In this document: positions 60,546 through 64,000 of the stretch, piece by piece
Numbering within the stretch: the stretch's first letter is position 1
Layout of the letters: each line of letters begins with the position of its first letter
Origin: an uncultured Alistipes sp.
Lineage (GTDB): Bacteria > Bacteroidota > Bacteroidia > Bacteroidales > Rikenellaceae
Length of the DNA: 64,000 bases
Assembly (NCBI GenBank): GCA_910584485.1
Contig: CAJUAV010000004.1
Location: 48,784 to 112,783, forward strand
Direction: 5' to 3'
Translations under genes and position numbers: made by a program
Notes under the pieces: generated by a model
What the model saw: only the letters and a program-made list of their open reading frames with translations
The model's database searches: none
Told to the model about the DNA's origin: nothing

Positions 60546-61769
60546 TTACTTATCAGCCCGTTCGCAAGCCTGTTTTCGAAGCAGCGCTTCGAGGAAATAG
60601 TAGTCCGCGTAGTTGAGCGGGGTGTCGACCTCCGATCCGCTCGGGAGATTGCCGACGCTGTGCAGCAGCAGGAAGCCGTGGTGGGTGCCCCGAGGCGCCC
60701 GATAGGAGGCGGTCAGGTTTTCGAGGATGCGGTCGGCCCATGCCTTATGGGCGTTCCCCCGTTCGCCCGTCAGCGAGGCGAGGTCGTAGAGCGCCGACGC
60801 CAGGACGGCGGCCGCCGAGACGTCGCGCGGCTCGTCGGGAATGTTCGGCGCATCGAAATCCCAGTAGGGGATCCCGTCCGCGGGCATGGTCGGGAAGGTG
60901 CGGATGCGCTCGGCGATGCGCTCGGCCGCCTCCAGGTAGCGCCGTTCGCCCGTTTTCCGATACATGAACGCATATCCGTAGAGCCCCCACGCCTGTCCGC
61001 GCGCCCAGGAGGAGGCGTCGGCATACCCCTGGTGGGTGTTGCGGTGGAGCACCCCTCCGTCGGCGGGATCGTAGTCGATGACGTGGTACGAACTGAAATC
61101 GGGGCGGAAGTGGTTTTGCAGGGTGCGGTCGGCATGCGAGCAGGCGATGCGGACGAAGGTGCTGTCGCCCGTGAAGCGGGCGGCATCGAGCAGCAGCTCG
61201 AGGTTCATCATGTTGTCGATGATGACGGGATACTGCCATCCGCGGCGGGCGTTCCACGAGCGGATGCAGCCCACGCGCGGATCGAAGCGGGTCGCGAGCG
61301 AGCGCGCCGCCTGCACGACCGCCTCGCGATAGGCGGGATTGCCCGTCAGGCGATACCCGTGGCCGTAGCTGTCGTTGACCATGAAGCCCACGTCGTGCGT
61401 GTCGGTGTTGAAGGGTTCGCGGTGCAGCAGCTCGGTGAACCGCTCCGCCTGCTCCCGCCAGTACGCCTCGCCCGTGTATTCGTACATGTACCAGAGCGAG
61501 CCCGGGAAAAATCCGCTTGTCCAATCGCGCGAGGAGACCGTGAAGAGCGACCCGTCGGGGCGGATGCTGCGGGGAAAGAGGCGGGGGTAGTCGCCCTGCG
61601 CGGCGACGACCGAGTCGGGACGTGCGGCGGCGAGGCTGTCCGCGGTGCGGATCGCCAGCCGCAGCTGCGCGGCGGCCGCTTCGAAATTCGTTCGGACGAG
61701 CTCCTGGCGCTGCCCGCCGCAGGCGCAGAGCAGCAGGGCGGAAGCGAGTACGGGAAGGATCTTTTTCAT
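60546..61769 (-). CDS. GH88 unsaturated glucuronyl hydrolase, lipoprotein
   Basis: 407 residues. The lipoprotein signal is MKKILPVLASALLLCAC. GH88 enzymes remove the unsaturated uronic acid that polysaccharide lyases leave at the end of oligosaccharides. THDVGFMVNDSYGHGY and YPVIIDNMMNLELLLDA carry the two catalytic Asp. SSWARGQAWGLYGYAFMYRKTG and GIPYWDFDAPNIPDEPRD-type blocks complete the alpha/alpha barrel. The length is normal. It follows the GH2 gene by 10 bp, so the two are co-transcribed. Confidence 0.93.
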   Translation of the reverse strand: MKKILPVLASALLLCACGGQRQELVRTNFEAAAAQLRLAIRTADSLAAARPDSVVAAQGDYPRLFPRSIRPDGSLFTVSSRDWTSGFFPGSLWYMYEYTGEAYWREQAERFTELLHREPFNTDTHDVGFMVNDSYGHGYRLTGNPAYREAVVQAARSLATRFDPRVGCIRSWNARRGWQYPVIIDNMMNLELLLDAARFTGDSTFVRIACSHADRTLQNHFRPDFSSYHVIDYDPADGGVLHRNTHQGYADASSWARGQAWGLYGYAFMYRKTGERRYLEAAERIAERIRTFPTMPADGIPYWDFDAPNIPDEPRDVSAAAVLASALYDLASLTGERGNAHKAWADRILENLTASYRAPRGTHHGFLLLHSVGNLPSGSEVDTPLNYADYYFLEALLRKQACERADK

Positions 61770-61779
61770 CTTTGCGGGG

Positions 61780-63552
61780 TTAGGGAATCGAATCGTAATA
61801 GGCTTTCAGTACGTACCAGGCGGCTTTGCGGTGTCCCTTGTCGGAGACGAGCCCCTTGCGGTTCCACTCCTCCTGGTAGCGGCCGTTCATGCGGTAGGGC
61901 GAGCGGAAATCGAACAGCACCCAGGGGGCGGTGCCCGCCAGATGCGGGATGTTGGGCAGCATGGCGATGTTGTCCCGATAGTTGCGGGCCTGGTACTCTT
62001 CGTACCAGTTCGTGGAGTCGTTCGGGTCGCCGTGGTTGCCGTAGAGGGCCTCCGAACCGAATTCGGAGAAGATCACGGGCTTGTCGCAGGGGACGTTCCA
62101 GACGAACTCCTGCGGGCGGCAGTGCCACGGGGTGTACCAGCCGTAGTACTTGTTGATGCCGATCACGTCCACGAGCTCCGCCACGGGGTCCTCCAGCGTG
62201 AGCGAGGTCGGCGTGTCGGTCGTGTGCGAAAAGGCCGAGGTGACCAGGCGCGAGGGATCGAGCGCGCGGCAGTGGCGGATCATCTCCTCCAGCACCCGAT
62301 TGCGGTCGGGGCCCGGCGCCGTCTCGTTCGAGACGCTCCACAGGATGATCGCGCAGCGGTTTTTGTCGCGGGCGATCATCTCCGTCACCATGCGGTTCGC
62401 CTTGGGCAGCGTCTGCGGATCGGAGAAGGCGATCTTCTGCCACAGCGGCACCTCCTCCCAGAGCAGGATGCCCATCTCTTCGGCCATCCGCACCAGCGCC
62501 TCGCAGGCGGGGTAGTGCGTCAGGCGCAGGAAATTACACCCCAGGGCCTTCACCTCGCCCAGCAGCATGCGGGCGTCGGCCTCCGAGAAGGCGCGGCCGC
62601 GGCGCTGGGGGATTTCGTCGTGGCAGTTGATGCCCTTCAGAAAGAGGGGCTTGCCGTTGAGCAGGATGCGGCCCCCTTCCGCGGCGACGGTGCGGAAGCC
62701 GATGCGCTCGCGGATCGTGTCGTGGCGGCTGCACAGCTCGACCGTGTAGCGCTTCGGGTGTTCGGGCGACCAGCGCTCGAGCCGCACGGGGGCGGAGAGC
62801 TCGGCCTTTCCTTCGGCGTCGGTGCGGAGCGTGGCGGAGAAATCCGCTTCGGGAATCGAGAGGCGGACCGTTTCGCCGCGGCCGCCGCCTGCGATCCGCA
62901 CCTGTGCCCAAAGCCGCTCGGGATCTTTCGGGTCGAGCCGCACGGTATAGTCTTCGATGAATCGGCGCGGGGTCTCGATCAGCAGGACGCTGCGCGTGAT
63001 GCCGCCGTAGTTCCACCAGTCGTATTTGAGGGCGGGGATCGTTTCGGCCGTGCGGCGGTTGTCGACGCCGACCACGATGAAGTTGTTCCCCGCGCGCACC
63101 TTGTCGCCGATCTCGAACTGGAACGGCGTGAAGCCCCCTTCGTGCGAGCCGAGTTTCTCGCCGTTGAGGTAGACCGTCGTGCGATAGTTGGCGGCGCCGA
63201 AGTAGAGGAACAGCCGCTTGTCGGGCGAGGGCGCGCAGTCGAAATCGCGCTTGTACCAGACGGTGCTTTCGTAATATTTCAGTTCGGGGCACTGGGAGTT
63301 CCAGTCGCCCGGCACGTCGAGGCGGAAGCCGTCGTCGAAGGTGCACTCCACGAAACGGCCCTTTTCGGCCGCCGTCCGGTTTTTGTAGATCTCCATCTGT
63401 TCGCCGCAGGCGTACAGATCCACGACGGCCTGCCAGCGGCCGTCGAGCGGGCGGGCGTTGCGGCCCGAAACGTTCGTCATGAAGGGTTGTGCCGAGAGGT
63501 GCAGGATCGACAGCAGGCAGGCGATCAGGCAGGCGGAGCCCGTTTTTCTCAT
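61780..63552 (-). CDS. Glycoside hydrolase family 2 (beta-glucuronidase/galactosidase-like)
   Basis: 590 residues from ATG 63552 (MRKTGSACLIACLLSILHLSAQ, a signal peptide). Domain order: jelly-roll (about 45-190), Ig-like (about 195-295), TIM barrel (300-590). The acid/base is Glu in ILWSVSNETAPG and the nucleophile is Glu in VIFSEFGSEALYG. NYGGITRSVLL is conserved in the first domain. A length near 600 is more like beta-glucuronidase than the long LacZ type; with GH88 next door, cleavage of uronic-acid glycans is inferred. The FecR gene lies 107 bp upstream. Confidence 0.92.
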   Translation of the reverse strand: MRKTGSACLIACLLSILHLSAQPFMTNVSGRNARPLDGRWQAVVDLYACGEQMEIYKNRTAAEKGRFVECTFDDGFRLDVPGDWNSQCPELKYYESTVWYKRDFDCAPSPDKRLFLYFGAANYRTTVYLNGEKLGSHEGGFTPFQFEIGDKVRAGNNFIVVGVDNRRTAETIPALKYDWWNYGGITRSVLLIETPRRFIEDYTVRLDPKDPERLWAQVRIAGGGRGETVRLSIPEADFSATLRTDAEGKAELSAPVRLERWSPEHPKRYTVELCSRHDTIRERIGFRTVAAEGGRILLNGKPLFLKGINCHDEIPQRRGRAFSEADARMLLGEVKALGCNFLRLTHYPACEALVRMAEEMGILLWEEVPLWQKIAFSDPQTLPKANRMVTEMIARDKNRCAIILWSVSNETAPGPDRNRVLEEMIRHCRALDPSRLVTSAFSHTTDTPTSLTLEDPVAELVDVIGINKYYGWYTPWHCRPQEFVWNVPCDKPVIFSEFGSEALYGNHGDPNDSTNWYEEYQARNYRDNIAMLPNIPHLAGTAPWVLFDFRSPYRMNGRYQEEWNRKGLVSDKGHRKAAWYVLKAYYDSIP

Positions 63553-63659
63553 GTTGATAAAGTGTTTGAAGGTTCCTTGCGACGTCCGTTGCGGAGCGTC
63601 CTTTATCAAAGGAGACGGATTTCGGGCCGCCGCGGTCTAAAGGCGGGCGGAAAAGGAGA

Positions 63660-64000
63660 TCATCCTGCCGCGTTTTCGAAAGTGCGGCGACGCGACGGAT
63701 CCACGGAGACGGTGATGCGGCCGCGTTCGATCGTGTAGCGGATCGGCGTGGCGTGGCGCAGCAGCCGCATGATCTCCTCGATGGTTTCGTTCTCGAACGC
63801 CCCCGTGAAGCGGTAGGCCCCCGCCTCCGACTGGCGGAAGCGGATCGTGACGTTGTAGCGGCGTTCGAGTTTTTCGGCCAGCGAGGCGAGCGTTTCGTAT
63901 TCGACGATCCAGCGGGGATCCTTCCAGGAGGTGTGGAGCAGGGTCTTCACGTTCGAGATGCGGAGGGCGGGGATCTCTTTTGCGCGTACCTGCTCGGCGA
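63660..64000 (-). CDS. FecR-family anti-sigma factor, C-terminal part (cut by the window end)
   Basis: At least 113 residues, with the 5' part beyond the window. LASLAEKLERRYNVTIRFR and YRFTGAFENETIEEIMRLL are the DUF4974 domain at the C-terminus of FecR proteins; ISNVKTLLHTSWKDPRW just before it is the usual FecR end. FecR proteins sense TonB-dependent transporter activity from the periplasm and control an ECF sigma factor. It probably regulates the glycan operon downstream or a SusC gene outside the window. A GTG at 63950 is in frame but internal. Confidence 0.88.
   Translation of the reverse strand, partial: AEQVRAKEIPALRISNVKTLLHTSWKDPRWIVEYETLASLAEKLERRYNVTIRFRQSEAGAYRFTGAFENETIEEIMRLLRHATPIRYTIERGRITVSVDPSRRRTFENAAG

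Overview
The window looks like chromosome from a high-GC member of the Bacteroidetes, most like Alistipes (Rikenellaceae). The genus is an inference. The class-level call rests on direct signs: many promoters with the Bacteroidetes -7 box TAnnTTTG (usually TATCTTTG), a SusC/SusD pair, an FecR-type anti-sigma factor with a DUF4974 C-terminus, lipoprotein signal peptides on secreted peptidases, absence of Shine-Dalgarno sequences, and DUF4254, TlpA-like and DUF4435 proteins usual in this phylum. The core is strongly GC-rich. Two AT-rich islands (about 34.1-41.3 kb and 47.6-51.3 kb) and one AT-rich gene (22.27-23.59 kb) stand out as acquired.

Layout. 0-8 kb: two tandem M3 metallopeptidase lipoproteins, a DUF4435 protein next to a zinc-ribbon membrane protein, and an SUI1-type factor. 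8-20.5 kb: a large surface protein (protease-like, propeller and barrel parts), penicillin-binding protein 1A, asd, Fe/Mn superoxide dismutase, ogt coupled to a dipeptidyl peptidase IV, a conserved hypothetical, and a GH73/LysM muramidase. 20.6-27 kb: a DUF4254-glycosyltransferase 9-AbiH operon, a TlpA-like oxidoreductase with an apparent frameshift, a cupin, an HxlR regulator, a VTT/DedA-like membrane protein, and a DnaQ-like exonuclease. 27-33.9 kb: a SusC/SusD nutrient uptake pair whose susC is switched off by a G9 tract, and an MFS transporter.

34.1-41.3 kb is a defence island. It holds a type III restriction-modification operon in which an AAA ATPase and a DUF4276 (TOPRIM-like) gene sit between mod and res, all four tightly coupled. 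Two strong perfect inverted repeats lie inside mod. The island's left edge cuts off a LysM gene, and its right edge carries a decayed RhuM gene. 41.3-47 kb: an ABC-F ATPase, a repeat cluster, an OmpP1/FadL-like porin, and a Trp/Gly-rich lipoprotein. 47.4-51.5 kb: a second defence-type island between tRNA-Ser(CGA) and tRNA-Leu(CAA), with an OLD-family ATPase/TOPRIM nuclease and a frameshifted HNH gene.

51.6-64 kb: a SulP transporter, CPBP protease with menA, a lipoprotein, uvrC, an HsdR_N-like nuclease-fold protein, a GH2-like protein without catalytic residues, tRNA-Lys(CTT), and a polysaccharide locus with GH88, GH2 and FecR (cut by the window end).

Themes: outer-membrane glycan and peptide scavenging, several ATPase/TOPRIM defence-type modules, and several families of non-coding repeats, one of which carries promoter parts in 75-bp tandem units.
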